The notes beneath the pieces were generated by a model, which saw only the letters and a list, made by a program, of their open reading frames with translations, was not told where the DNA came from and did no database searches. Shown here one piece after another: positions 1 through 8,137 of a DNA stretch of 15,903 nt. The position numbers were made by a program, and so were the translations under genes. The DNA is from Paracoccaceae bacterium (lineage in GTDB: Bacteria; Pseudomonadota; Alphaproteobacteria; Rhodobacterales; Rhodobacteraceae), in the NCBI GenBank assembly GCA_024304875.1, contig JAMWZF010000020.1, forward strand, positions 2,049 through 17,951, in the 5' to 3' direction. How positions within the stretch are numbered: position 1 is the stretch's first letter; each line of letters opens with the position of its first letter.

Positions 1-528
1 ACAGAGGCGAAGGTCTGCGGCAAGGACGGGGCCGAACTGCCCCGGGGCGAGATCGGCACGCTCGAGGTGCGGGGGCCCAACGTCTGCAAGGGCTACTGGC
101 AGATGCCCGGCAAGACCGCCGAGGAATTCCGCGCCGACGGCTTCTTCATCACCGGCGACCTCGCGATGATGGGCGCGGACGGCTACGTCACCATCGTCGG
201 CCGGGCCAAGGACCTGATCATCGCGGGCGGCCTCAACATCTACCCCCGCGAGGTGGAGGAGGTGATCGACAACCTCCCCGGCGTGCTGGAAAGCGCGGTG
301 ATCGGCGTGCCCCACCCTGACATGGGCGAGGGCGTCGTCGCCGTGGTCGCGGCGATGCCCGGCAAGTCGCCCGACCCCGCCGCCCTCGCCGCCGCGCTGG
401 AGGACCAGCTGGCCCGCTTCAAGCACCCGCGCCACTGGGCCATCGTCGACGCCCTGCCGCGCAACACCATGGGCAAGGTGCAGAAGGCCGCGCTGCGCAA
501 GGACTACGCGAAAGTGTTCTCGGCCTGA
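1..528 (+). CDS. matB: Malonyl-CoA synthetase (acyl-CoA synthetase family), 3' part
   Basis: The C-terminal 175 residues of an adenylate-forming acyl-CoA ligase; the reading frame is open from the first base, so the start lies outside the window. Seen: the ITGDLA hinge region, the GRAKDLIIAGGLNIYPREVE motif that binds the adenylate and closes the domain, and the PRNTMGKVQK tail whose Lys (about residue 159 of the visible part) is the usual adenylation lysine. The RFKHPRHW...LPRNTMGKVQK tail is typical of malonate-CoA ligases, which make malonyl-CoA from malonate, ATP and CoA in the cytoplasm. The C-terminal domain alone cannot fix the substrate, so another short or medium acyl-CoA synthetase is possible. 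The upstream neighbour that would help (malonyl-CoA decarboxylase) is not visible. A strong hairpin follows the stop. Confidence 0.8.
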   Translation, partial: TEAKVCGKDGAELPRGEIGTLEVRGPNVCKGYWQMPGKTAEEFRADGFFITGDLAMMGADGYVTIVGRAKDLIIAGGLNIYPREVEEVIDNLPGVLESAVIGVPHPDMGEGVVAVVAAMPGKSPDPAALAAALEDQLARFKHPRHWAIVDALPRNTMGKVQKAALRKDYAKVFSA

Positions 529-534
529 GGGGGC

Positions 535-552
535 GGTGGGGCGAGCCCCACC
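535..552 (+). terminator. GC hairpin after matB
   Basis: GGTGGGGC and GCCCCACC form perfect 8-bp arms around a GA centre (RNA loop effectively CGAG), starting 7 bases after the stop codon. Only two T residues follow, so it is not a classic U-tract terminator. It may act as a weak terminator or a 3'-end stabiliser. Confidence 0.45.
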
Positions 553-603
553 TTGCCGGCGCCCCGGTCCTGACGCCGGACGGGTTGGCGCCCCCGCCCC
601 ATT

Positions 604-669
604 GGGTATTTGAGGCCATATCGAAGCCGCAGGGCGCGCCCTTCCTGTTTCGACCTGGTCCAAATACTC
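604..669. repeat. 66-bp interrupted palindrome (AAATAC-type intergenic element)
   Basis: Two imperfect 33-base arms meet exactly at the 12-bp perfect palindrome AGGGCGCGCCCT (631-642). The outer ends match as GGGTATTTG on the left and, read in reverse complement, GAGTATTTG on the right; both arms carry TCGAA near the middle. The right arm plus flank (TTTCG..CCTGG..AAATACTC..GGGGAG) resembles the sequence at 12357-12382. I infer a dispersed intergenic repeat able to form a long cruciform or RNA hairpin; it could also act as a terminator. Confidence 0.55.
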
Positions 670-742
670 ATCTTGGGGAGCAATCGGCGGCACCGTGCCA
701 CCGGCCGGATCGCGACGAGCCGGTCCACGAGGCAGCTTTGCA

Positions 743-794
743 AGGCGGGGCTTGGCCCGCCCCGCTTGCCGCCGCCCCGCTTGCCGCCGCCCCG
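743..794. repeat. Hairpin and tandem 15-bp repeat in the MFS leader
   Basis: The unit GCCCCGCTTGCCGCC occurs twice back to back (759-773 and 774-788), followed by a partial third copy (789-794). Just upstream GGCGGG and CCCGCC pair across a 6-base loop. Any transcript starting before 743 would carry a very stable GC structure about 40 bases before the MFS start codon. Replication slippage is a simple origin. Confidence 0.6.
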
Positions 795-835
795 GCGCCG
801 TGCCACTGACCACGGCGGAGGAGAGGGGGACAGAT

Positions 836-2011
836 ATGCGCGCATCCATCGTGATCCTGGTGCTGGCCTATGTGCTGAGCCAGTTCTACCGGGCGTTCCT
901 CGCCGTGCTCGCCCCCGTTCTGGAGGAGGAGATCGGCGCCGGGCCGGAGGAACTGGCGACCGCATCGGGCGTCTGGTTCCTGACCTTCGCCGCGATGCAG
1001 ATCCCGATCGGCGCGGCTCTCGACCGGTTCGGGCCCCGGCTGCCCTCGGCACTGATCTTCGGGATCGGCGGCGCGGGCGGCGCCATCCTCTTCGGCCTGG
1101 CGCAGGGGCCGGGACAGGTGGCCTGGGCGATGGCCCTGATCGGGGCGGGCTGCGCGCCGGTGCTGATGGCGGCCTATTTCATCTACGCCCGGATGTTCCC
1201 GGCGGCAGCCTTCGCGACCCTGGCCGGCGTGACCCTCGGCATCGGGTCGATGGGCAACGTGGCCAGCGCGGCGCCGATGGCGCTGGCGGTCGAGACCTTC
1301 GGCTGGCGGCAGAGCCTCTTCGGCCTGGCCGCGATCACCGGCGCCATCGCGGTGCTGATCGCCCTCGTGGTCCGCGACCCGCCCCGGGCCGAGGTCAGCC
1401 GCCGCGGGTCCCTGCTCGACGTGCTCAGGATCCCCGCCCTCTACCCGATCGCGGCCCTCATCGCGGTGAACTACGCCCCGGCCGCCGCGATCCGGGGCCT
1501 CTGGGCCGGGCCCTTCGCGCGGGACGTCTTCGGCGCCGGCCTGCCGCAGATCGGGACGGTGACGCTGGTGATGGGGCTCGCCATGATCGCCGGCAGCTTC
1601 CTCTACGGTCCGGCGGCCCGGCTCGCCGGGACCACCAAGGGCGTCGCCTTCCTCGGCAATCTCCTCGGCCTCGTCGCCCTCGTGATCCTCGCACTCACCG
1701 GCGGCGGCACGCTCTGGACCGCGGCGGCGCTGCTGGCGGCGGTCGGGTTCTTCGGGTCGAGCTATCCCCTGATGATGTCCCACGCCCGCGGCTTCATCCC
1801 CGCCCATCTGACCGGGCGGGGGGTGACGCTGATGAACCTCTTCTCCATCGGCGGGGTCGGGGTGCTGCAATTCGCCACCCGGCCGCTCTACGAGGGCGCC
1901 GCGGCCGAGGGGGGCGCCGCCGCCGGGCATGTCACCCTGTTCTGGTTCTTCGCCGGTCTCCTCGCCCTCGGTCTCGTCGCCTATGCCTTCTCGAAGGACC
2001 GCCGGGACTAG
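836..2011 (+). CDS. MFS transporter
   Basis: 391 residues, the usual size of a 12-helix major facilitator permease of the inner membrane. Hydrophobic segments run throughout, starting at residue 4. MFS motif A is seen between helices 2 and 3 as GAALDRFGPR (residues 59-68), and there is the usual polar centre near residues 195-215 before the second half. The ATG at 836 was chosen because GAGGGGGA lies 5 bases upstream and helix 1 follows directly; a longer upstream frame adds only Arg/Pro-rich residues from the repeat. The substrate cannot be read from the sequence. It stands alone between a ligase gene and a flavoprotein gene; the 70-bp gap to the next gene allows co-transcription. Confidence 0.85.
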   Translation: MRASIVILVLAYVLSQFYRAFLAVLAPVLEEEIGAGPEELATASGVWFLTFAAMQIPIGAALDRFGPRLPSALIFGIGGAGGAILFGLAQGPGQVAWAMALIGAGCAPVLMAAYFIYARMFPAAAFATLAGVTLGIGSMGNVASAAPMALAVETFGWRQSLFGLAAITGAIAVLIALVVRDPPRAEVSRRGSLLDVLRIPALYPIAALIAVNYAPAAAIRGLWAGPFARDVFGAGLPQIGTVTLVMGLAMIAGSFLYGPAARLAGTTKGVAFLGNLLGLVALVILALTGGGTLWTAAALLAAVGFFGSSYPLMMSHARGFIPAHLTGRGVTLMNLFSIGGVGVLQFATRPLYEGAAAEGGAAAGHVTLFWFFAGLLALGLVAYAFSKDRRD

Positions 2012-2081
2012 GGGCGCGGTTGATCCGGGAGGATCGCTGCCTAGGTAGTTGCCCGACCCAAGGCCGCCCGAAGGACCCCGC

Positions 2082-3158
2082 ATGACCCCACGCATCGCCA
2101 TCATCGGCGGCGGATACCTCGGTATCGACCTCGCCCGCCGGCTGGAGGACGTGGCCGAGGTCTCCCTGATCGAACGGCGGAGCCACTTCGTCCACACCGC
2201 CGCGCTGATCCGTTCCCTCGTCCGGCCCGAGTGGCTGGACCGCGCGATCCTGCCCTACGACAAGCTGCTGAAGCGCGGCCGGCTGGTGCGGCAGGCGGCG
2301 ACGGCGGTGGACGGCGCGGGCGTCACGCTGGACAGCGGAGAGAGGATCGGGGCCGACTACATCGTCATCGCCACCGGGTCCTCCAACGCCGAGGCCTGGA
2401 AGCCCGAGGACAGCGATGTCGAGACCCTCCGCGCCGCCCAGGCCGAGGCGCACGGGCTGCTGACCGGGGCCGGGCACATCGCCATCGTCGGCGCGGGCGC
2501 GGTGGGGACCGAGCTGGCGGGCGAGATCGTCCACTACATGCCGGGCAGGACGGTGACGCTGGTGACGGACACCGCGCGGCTCTTTCCCGGTTTCCCGCAG
2601 ACCCTCGGCGGCGCGCTGCGGTCCAAGCTCCGCAAGTCCGGGGTGCGGGTCGAGACGGGGGTGACGGCGCAGGACCTGCAGAGCCTGACGCGGCCCTACA
2701 CCGGCACCCTCACCCTGTCGGACGGGCGCACCATCGACAGCGACCTCGTCGTGCCCGCTGTCGGCTCGCGCGGGCGGGCCGACCTCGCCCTCGCCCTGCC
2801 GGGGGCAGAGGAGGGCAGCCAGGGCCGGGTCAAGGTGGACGGATACCTGCGCCCCTCGACGCTGCCGAACGTCTTCGCCGCCGGGGATGCCGCCGACGCG
2901 GGCGACGGCATGACCATCGTCGCCATCTCCCGCCAGGAACCCTGGCTGCGCAAGGCCCTGACCACCCTGGCGAAGGGCGGCACCCTGGACGACGTGGGCG
3001 AATACAAGCCCTGGGGCAGCCCGCCGATCCTGATCCCGCTGGGGCCGGAGCGGGGCAACGCCTGGCTGTCCTATGTCACCGCCGGAGACCTCGTCACCCG
3101 CTTCGGCAAGGGCAGCCACCTCTTCGTCCGGAAATACGAGCGGATCCTGAACCTCTGA
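2082..3158 (+). CDS. FAD/NAD(P)-dependent oxidoreductase (FSP1/NDH-2-like)
   Basis: 358 residues with two dinucleotide-binding folds: GGGYLG (residues 9-14) with Glu31 ending the second strand for FAD, and GAGAVGTE (137-144) for NAD(P)H. IATGSS (97-102) and NVFAAGDAAD near the C-terminus are the other FAD-contact motifs. There is no CxxC redox pair, so it is not a disulfide reductase. The size and layout resemble the AIFM2/FSP1 group of quinone-reducing flavoproteins and type II NADH dehydrogenases; I infer a cytoplasmic or membrane-peripheral NAD(P)H:acceptor reductase with unknown acceptor. The ATG is preceded by AAGGA 6 bases away; a TTG 33 bases upstream is less likely. Confidence 0.8.
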   Translation: MTPRIAIIGGGYLGIDLARRLEDVAEVSLIERRSHFVHTAALIRSLVRPEWLDRAILPYDKLLKRGRLVRQAATAVDGAGVTLDSGERIGADYIVIATGSSNAEAWKPEDSDVETLRAAQAEAHGLLTGAGHIAIVGAGAVGTELAGEIVHYMPGRTVTLVTDTARLFPGFPQTLGGALRSKLRKSGVRVETGVTAQDLQSLTRPYTGTLTLSDGRTIDSDLVVPAVGSRGRADLALALPGAEEGSQGRVKVDGYLRPSTLPNVFAAGDAADAGDGMTIVAISRQEPWLRKALTTLAKGGTLDDVGEYKPWGSPPILIPLGPERGNAWLSYVTAGDLVTRFGKGSHLFVRKYERILNL

Positions 3159-3175
3159 TCCCCGGCGGACGGGGA
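3159..3175 (+). terminator. Possible weak terminator hairpin
   Basis: TCCCC and GGGGA pair around a 7-base loop directly after the flavoprotein stop, followed by ACCCTTT. The stem has only 5 bp and the T tract is poor. Position between two genes is the main support. Confidence 0.3.
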
Positions 3176-3236
3176 ACCCTTTCATATCCGGCGTCGCTGA
3201 TGTATTGCGCCGCCGATTGCCACAAGGAGAAGCCAA

Positions 3237-4259
3237 ATGGGCTACAAGGTCGTCGTCGCGGGCGCCACGGGCAACGTGGGCCGCGAAATGCTCAATATCC
3301 TGGCCGAGCGCCAGTTCCCGGTCGACGAGATCGCCGTGCTTGCCTCGCGCCGGTCCCTCGGCACCGAGGTGAGCTTCGGCGACAAGACGCTCAAGACCCA
3401 GGACCTCGAACAGTTCGACTTCGCCGGCTGGGACATCGCCCTGTTTGCCATCGGCTCCGGCCCGACCAAGGAGCACGCGCCCCGCGCGGCCAAGGCCGGC
3501 TGCGTCGTGATCGACAACTCCTCGCTCTACCGCTACGACCCGGACGTGCCGCTGGTGGTGCCGGAAGTGAACCCCGAAGCCGTCGACGGCTACACCAAGA
3601 AGAACATCATCGCGAACCCCAACTGCTCGACCGCGCAGATGGTGGTGGCGCTCAAGCCCCTGCACGACCGGGCCAAGATCAAGCGCGTCGTGGTGTCGAC
3701 CTACCAGTCCGTCTCGGGCGCGGGCAAGGAAGGCATGGACGAGCTCTGGGACCAGACCAAGGGCATGTACGTCCCGGGGCAGGAGCGCGATCCCTCGAAG
3801 TTCACCAAGCAGATCGCCTTCAACGTGATCCCGCACATCGACGTCTTCATGGAGGACGGCTCCACCAAGGAAGAGTGGAAGATGGTGGCCGAGACCAAGA
3901 AGATCGTGGACCCCGCGATCAAGGTCACGGCGACCTGCGTGCGCGTCCCCGTCTTCGTCGGCCATTCCGAGGCGATCAACCTCGAGTTCGAGGAGTTCCT
4001 CGACGAGGACGAGGCCCGCGACATCCTGCGCGAGGCGCCGGGGATCATGGTGATCGACAAGCGCGAGGACGGCGGCTACGTCACCCCCGTCGAATGCGTC
4101 GGCGACTTCGCCACCTTCATCAGCCGCATCCGGCAGGATTCGACGATCGACAACGGCCTGAACATCTGGTGCGTGTCGGACAACCTGCGCAAGGGCGCGG
4201 CCCTGAACGCGGTGCAGATCGCCGAGACCCTGGGCAAGCGGTGCCTGCAGAAGGGCTGA
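3237..4259 (+). CDS. asd: Aspartate-semialdehyde dehydrogenase
   Basis: 340 residues, full length for the family. The enzyme reduces beta-aspartyl phosphate with NADPH to aspartate semialdehyde, the branch point to lysine/diaminopimelate, threonine, methionine and isoleucine. Seen: the GATGNVG nucleotide motif (9-15), SRRS after the second strand (37-40, typical of NADP use), the catalytic Cys130 in ANPNCSTAQ, the STYQSVSGAG segment (154-163), and the substrate-binding Arg236 and general-base His243 in CVRVPVFVGHSE. All key residues are present. AAGGAGA lies 6 bases before the ATG. It appears to have its own 78-bp leader and no other amino-acid biosynthesis gene beside it. Confidence 0.96.
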   Translation: MGYKVVVAGATGNVGREMLNILAERQFPVDEIAVLASRRSLGTEVSFGDKTLKTQDLEQFDFAGWDIALFAIGSGPTKEHAPRAAKAGCVVIDNSSLYRYDPDVPLVVPEVNPEAVDGYTKKNIIANPNCSTAQMVVALKPLHDRAKIKRVVVSTYQSVSGAGKEGMDELWDQTKGMYVPGQERDPSKFTKQIAFNVIPHIDVFMEDGSTKEEWKMVAETKKIVDPAIKVTATCVRVPVFVGHSEAINLEFEEFLDEDEARDILREAPGIMVIDKREDGGYVTPVECVGDFATFISRIRQDSTIDNGLNIWCVSDNLRKGAALNAVQIAETLGKRCLQKG

Positions 4260-4287
4260 TCCGGCCCGTCCACACGATTGCTTAACT

Positions 4288-4332
4288 CCTCCTGGCGATA
4301 ACGGCTCTGCACGAGTCGCGTTTCCCAGGAGG
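4288..4332 (+). promoter_or_regulatory. Stem that pairs the Shine-Dalgarno of the next gene
   Basis: CCTCCTGG (4288-4295) is the perfect reverse complement of CCAGGAGG (4325-4332), which contains the full AGGAGG ribosome-binding site used by the GTG at 4337. Inside the 29-base loop a second stem forms, CGGCTC (4302-4307) with GAGTCG (4313-4318, one G-U pair) around a 5-base loop. Folded this way, the ribosome-binding site is closed. I infer a possible translational switch. It requires that transcription start before 4288, for example by read-through from asd. Confidence 0.45.
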
Positions 4333-4336
4333 CCCC

Positions 4337-4582
4337 GTGGACGAAATCAATTTCCGTTGCCCCGATGTCGTGGCCCAGCGGTTCTGGCTGCTCTGCGCCG
4401 ACCTGGGCGAGACGCCGGGCTCGCTCCTGCGCTCCTTCATCGTGGACGAGGTGAAGGCCGTCGATCCGACCTTCTTTGTCGAGCTCGAGGCCGACACCGG
4501 CCTCGACGAGGCAAGGGTGCGCAAGGGCAATCCGCCCAAGGACCGGGCGCTGGCCGACGTCCACGCGCGCCGGGCGGGCTGA
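4337..4582 (+). CDS. Small ribbon-helix-helix-like protein
   Basis: 81 residues. The first 40 read as a short strand (DEINFRCP), a helix (DVVAQRFWLLCADLG), a turn (ETP) and a second helix (GSLLRSFIVDEV), the pattern of CopG/Arc-type ribbon-helix-helix DNA-binding proteins that work as dimers. The rest is charged (VRKGNPPKDRALADVHARR). The GTG start is supported by AGGAGG 4 bases upstream; no ATG is near. It lies 77 bp after asd with no toxin-like partner, so a toxin-antitoxin role is not supported. The function could be a small repressor, possibly of itself. Assignment is by pattern only. Confidence 0.65.
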   Translation: MDEINFRCPDVVAQRFWLLCADLGETPGSLLRSFIVDEVKAVDPTFFVELEADTGLDEARVRKGNPPKDRALADVHARRAG

Positions 4583-4603
4583 CGCGGCAACCGGGCTGAC
4601 GGG

Positions 4604-5248
4604 TCAGATCCGCTCGAACCTGTTCTTGGCGGGGTCCCAGACCTCCAGCAATCCGGCGCCGATGTCGTTCCACAACCCGTGGACGGACAGGGTGCCCGCA
4701 TCCACCGCCTCGGACACGAAGGGGAACCCCATCAGGTTCTTCATCGACACCAGCACCGCCGCCTTCTCCAGCTCGGTCAGCCGGTCCTCCTCGGCCGCGT
4801 CCTTCACCATGTCGAGGCCGGGCTTGAGGATGTCGATCCAGTTGCCGACGAAGCTGCCCTTCTCCAGCTCGGGCGCCTTGCCCGCCGCCTTGGCGTCGCA
4901 GGCCGCCACGCCGCCGCACTTGGAATGGGACATGATCAGCAGGTGCGACACATTCAGCGCCGTCACCGCGTATTCGATCGCCGCCGAGGTGCCGTGCAGG
5001 TCCCCGTCCGGCTGGTAGGGCGGGACGAGCCCGGCGATGTTGCGGTGGATGAAGAATTCGCCCTCGTCCGCCCCGAAGATCGAGGTGACATGCACCCTGC
5101 TGTCGCAGCAGGAGATGACCATCGCGCGGGGGCGCTGGCCTTCCTCGGCGAGGCGCCGGTACCAGTTCGCGCTCTCGGCGTAGGTCGTCGCCTTCCAGCC
5201 GTGATAGCGCCGGACCAGGTATTCCGGCAGTGGGCGCGCCCTGTCCAT
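4604..5248 (-). CDS. Beta-class carbonic anhydrase
   Basis: 214 residues, the normal length of bacterial beta-carbonic anhydrases, which interconvert CO2 and bicarbonate in the cytoplasm. Seen: the CxDSR motif as C47-C48-D49-S50-R51 (Zn ligand Cys47 and the Asp-Arg pair) and the H-x2-C pair His108/Cys111 in SHSKCGG. RNIAGLVPPY (69-78) and GTSAAIEYAVTAL (86-98) are further family signatures. AAGGAGGT precedes the ATG by 6 bases. It is divergent from the gene at 5363 and ends 21 bp from the convergent ribbon-helix-helix gene. All catalytic residues are present. Confidence 0.95.
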   Translation of the reverse strand: MDRARPLPEYLVRRYHGWKATTYAESANWYRRLAEEGQRPRAMVISCCDSRVHVTSIFGADEGEFFIHRNIAGLVPPYQPDGDLHGTSAAIEYAVTALNVSHLLIMSHSKCGGVAACDAKAAGKAPELEKGSFVGNWIDILKPGLDMVKDAAEEDRLTELEKAAVLVSMKNLMGFPFVSEAVDAGTLSVHGLWNDIGAGLLEVWDPAKNRFERI

Positions 5249-5271
5249 CGAGGGACCTCCTTGAAGTCGTC

Positions 5272-5286
5272 GATCCGATACGGATC
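5272..5286. promoter_or_regulatory. Palindrome in the carbonic anhydrase leader
   Basis: GATCCG-ATA-CGGATC, perfect 6-bp arms with a 3-base centre, 23 bases upstream of the carbonic anhydrase start and just downstream of its predicted transcription start. It could be an operator in the divergent region or an mRNA hairpin. No regulator can be named. Confidence 0.35.
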
Positions 5287-5297
5287 ATTTGCCGGTT

Positions 5298-5326
5298 ATT
5301 CGAGCGATTTCCGCGCCCGGTCTCAA
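5298..5326 (-). promoter_or_regulatory. Putative sigma-70 promoter of the carbonic anhydrase gene
   Basis: On the - strand TTGAGA (5321-5326; 5 of 6 to consensus), a 17-base spacer, and TCGAAT (5298-5303; 4 of 6). This predicts a start near 5291 and a leader of about 40 bases. Confidence 0.5.
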
Positions 5327-5362
5327 CCCCTTGGTCACGGTTTGAGGGCGAATGTGCGCGCC

Positions 5363-5794
5363 ATGGACAGCAGCCTGCCTTTTCTTGCCGCGGATCCGCG
5401 CGTCGCCGTCGGGGTGCCCTACCTCGTGCCCCGGGACGATCCGCAGATCAACCCCGCTCCGATCGCCCGGCTGTTCGCCGAAAAGGGCGACGCGGCGGCG
5501 GAGCATGTCATCGGCTCCGCCATGGACAGGTTGACCGAGCGCCTGACACGGGCCGAGGGACTGCACCGGGAGTGCCGGTTCGGGGACCTGGCCCGGCTCG
5601 CCCGGTCGATGGTCGGCGTGGCCGAGGAAATCGGCTTTCGCGGCGTCGCGCTGGCGGCCGCCCAGGTCTGCGATTGCGCCCTGTCGCGCGACCCCACCGC
5701 GCTTGCCGCCACCATGGCCCGGCTGTCGCGGATGACCGAACAGTCCCTCGCCGCGGTCTGGGACCTCGACCCGGCGGGCGGGCCGATGCCGTGA
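5363..5794 (+). CDS. Hypothetical protein with a degenerate Hpt-like helical domain
   Basis: 143 residues, no signal peptide or membrane segment. Residues about 35-135 look all-helical. The stretch LARLARSMVGVAEEIGFRGVA (from residue 77) has the spacing of the histidine-phosphotransfer motif (L-x-x-H-x-L-K-G-x-A-x-x-x-G), but the phosphorylatable His is Arg81 and the Lys is replaced by Val. A final helix (TALAATMARLSRMTEQSLAAVWDL) fits the last helix of such bundles. I infer an Hpt-fold protein that cannot carry a phosphate; an unrelated helical bundle is equally possible. A GTG at 5354, in frame, has a better-spaced GAGGG (5-base gap) and would add three residues; the ATG was kept because the conserved-looking part begins there. 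Confidence 0.7.
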   Translation: MDSSLPFLAADPRVAVGVPYLVPRDDPQINPAPIARLFAEKGDAAAEHVIGSAMDRLTERLTRAEGLHRECRFGDLARLARSMVGVAEEIGFRGVALAAAQVCDCALSRDPTALAATMARLSRMTEQSLAAVWDLDPAGGPMP

Positions 5795-5834
5795 CATGTG
5801 CCGGCGCCGGGGGGCGGGTGCCCTGACGCCCCCC

Positions 5835-5862
5835 TTGCCGCCCGGGCCTGCCGGGGTAGGGT
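5835..5862 (+). promoter_or_regulatory. Putative promoter of the M17 peptidase gene
   Basis: TTGCCG (5835-5840), a 16-base spacer and TAGGGT (5857-5862), 20 bases before the start codon. The same -10-like TAGGGT stands 25 bases before the NYN gene start (11567-11572). Predicted leader is about 14 bases. Confidence 0.4.
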
Positions 5863-5882
5863 GGCGGCGAAAGGACCGCCCC

Positions 5883-7273
<1,391 letters not shown>

Positions 7274-7277
<4 letters not shown>

Positions 7278-8137
7278 GCGACCGGCGGTCGACCCCCTTC
7301 AGCGGGCGGGTGGCGCATGTCTCGCTGCGCGGCAAGGTGGAGGCGGCGGCCTTCACCGAGGGCGATCTGCACCGCGTCAGCGCCCCGGTCGCCGACCTGC
7401 TCTCAAACCCGAGGGGCACCCGCGAACGGCAGCTTCTCAGGGGCGAGGACGTCACGGTGATCGACACGGCCGACGGCCATGCCTACGGCATCGCCCTGCG
7501 GGACGGCTATTGCGGCTGGATCGCGGCGGAAGCCTTCGCCTCGGGCCCCGCCGAGGCGCCGACCCACCGGGTCTCTGCCGCCCGGACCTATGGCAAGACG
7601 ACCCCGGGGCTGAAGGTCATGGGGCGGGTCACGCCCCTGTCCTTCGGCACAAGGCTGGCGGTGCTGGAGGTGCGGGACGGCTGGGCCCGCGCCGCGTGGA
7701 GCCGGGGGACGATCCATTCGGACCTGCATGTCCCGGCGGGCCATCTCGCCCCGCTGGAGGAGGCCGAACCCGACCCCGTCGCCGTTGCCGAGCGCTTTCT
7801 CGGCGCCCCCTACCTCTGGGGCGGCAATTCCGCCTTCGGCATCGACTGCTCCGGCCTCGTGCAGGCCGCGCTCCTGTCCTGCGGCATCCAATGCCCGGGC
7901 GACAGCGACCAGCAGCAGGCCGCCCTGCCGGCGATCGACGGGGCAAAGCTGCGCCGCGGCGACCTCGTCTTCTGGAAGGGGCATGTCGCGATCATGATCG
8001 ACGCGGAACGGATGATCCACGCCAACGCGCACCACATGGCGGTCACCCACGAAGACCTCGCCGCCGCCGCCGCGCGGATCGAGACGGCGGGAGACGACCC
8101 GGTCACGGGATACGCCCGCCCGCAGCGCGCGGCCTAG
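7274..8137 (+). CDS. NlpC/P60 family cysteine peptidase with SH3-like N-terminal part
   Basis: 287 residues with no signal peptide. The C-terminal third is an NlpC/P60 domain with Cys192 in GIDCSGLVQ, His237 in KGHVAIM and a third polar residue, probably His249 in MIHANAHHM; LRRGDLVFWKGH is the usual core. Residues about 50-160 (RGEDVTVIDTADGHAYGIALRDGYCGWI and VLEVRDGWARAAW) resemble bacterial SH3 repeats. Such enzymes cut gamma-D-Glu-diaminopimelate links in murein peptides; lack of a secretion signal suggests a cytosolic recycling enzyme. The GTG start shares bases with the peptidase stop codon before it. The stop shares a CTAG with the convergent DUF2794 gene. Confidence 0.9.

Larger units (their letters stand above)
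529..835. other. 307-bp intergenic region, no gene
   Basis: No credible gene lies between the ligase stop and the MFS start. The open frames crossing it have no plausible start signal. It holds, in order, the hairpin at 535-552, a 66-bp interrupted palindrome at 604-669, and a GC-rich hairpin plus tandem 15-mer at 743-794 just before the MFS gene. I see no confident sigma-70 promoter. Confidence 0.7.

Noticed and set aside
759..794. Tandem repeats as a CRISPR array
   Set aside because: The units are 15 bp with no spacers and there are no cas genes.
1932..3965. 677-codon open frame on the - strand
   Set aside because: It lies antisense to the flavoprotein and asd genes, both with intact motifs. 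Long mirror frames are expected at this GC content, and the translation is His/Gly/Asp-rich without a domain.
2231..4285. 684-codon open frame on the + strand
   Set aside because: Frame-shifted shadow of the flavoprotein and asd genes; Arg/Pro/Gly-rich translation and no ribosome-binding site.
4337..4582. Antitoxin of a toxin-antitoxin pair
   Set aside because: The ribbon-helix-helix protein has no adjacent toxin-like frame; the next gene is a convergent carbonic anhydrase.
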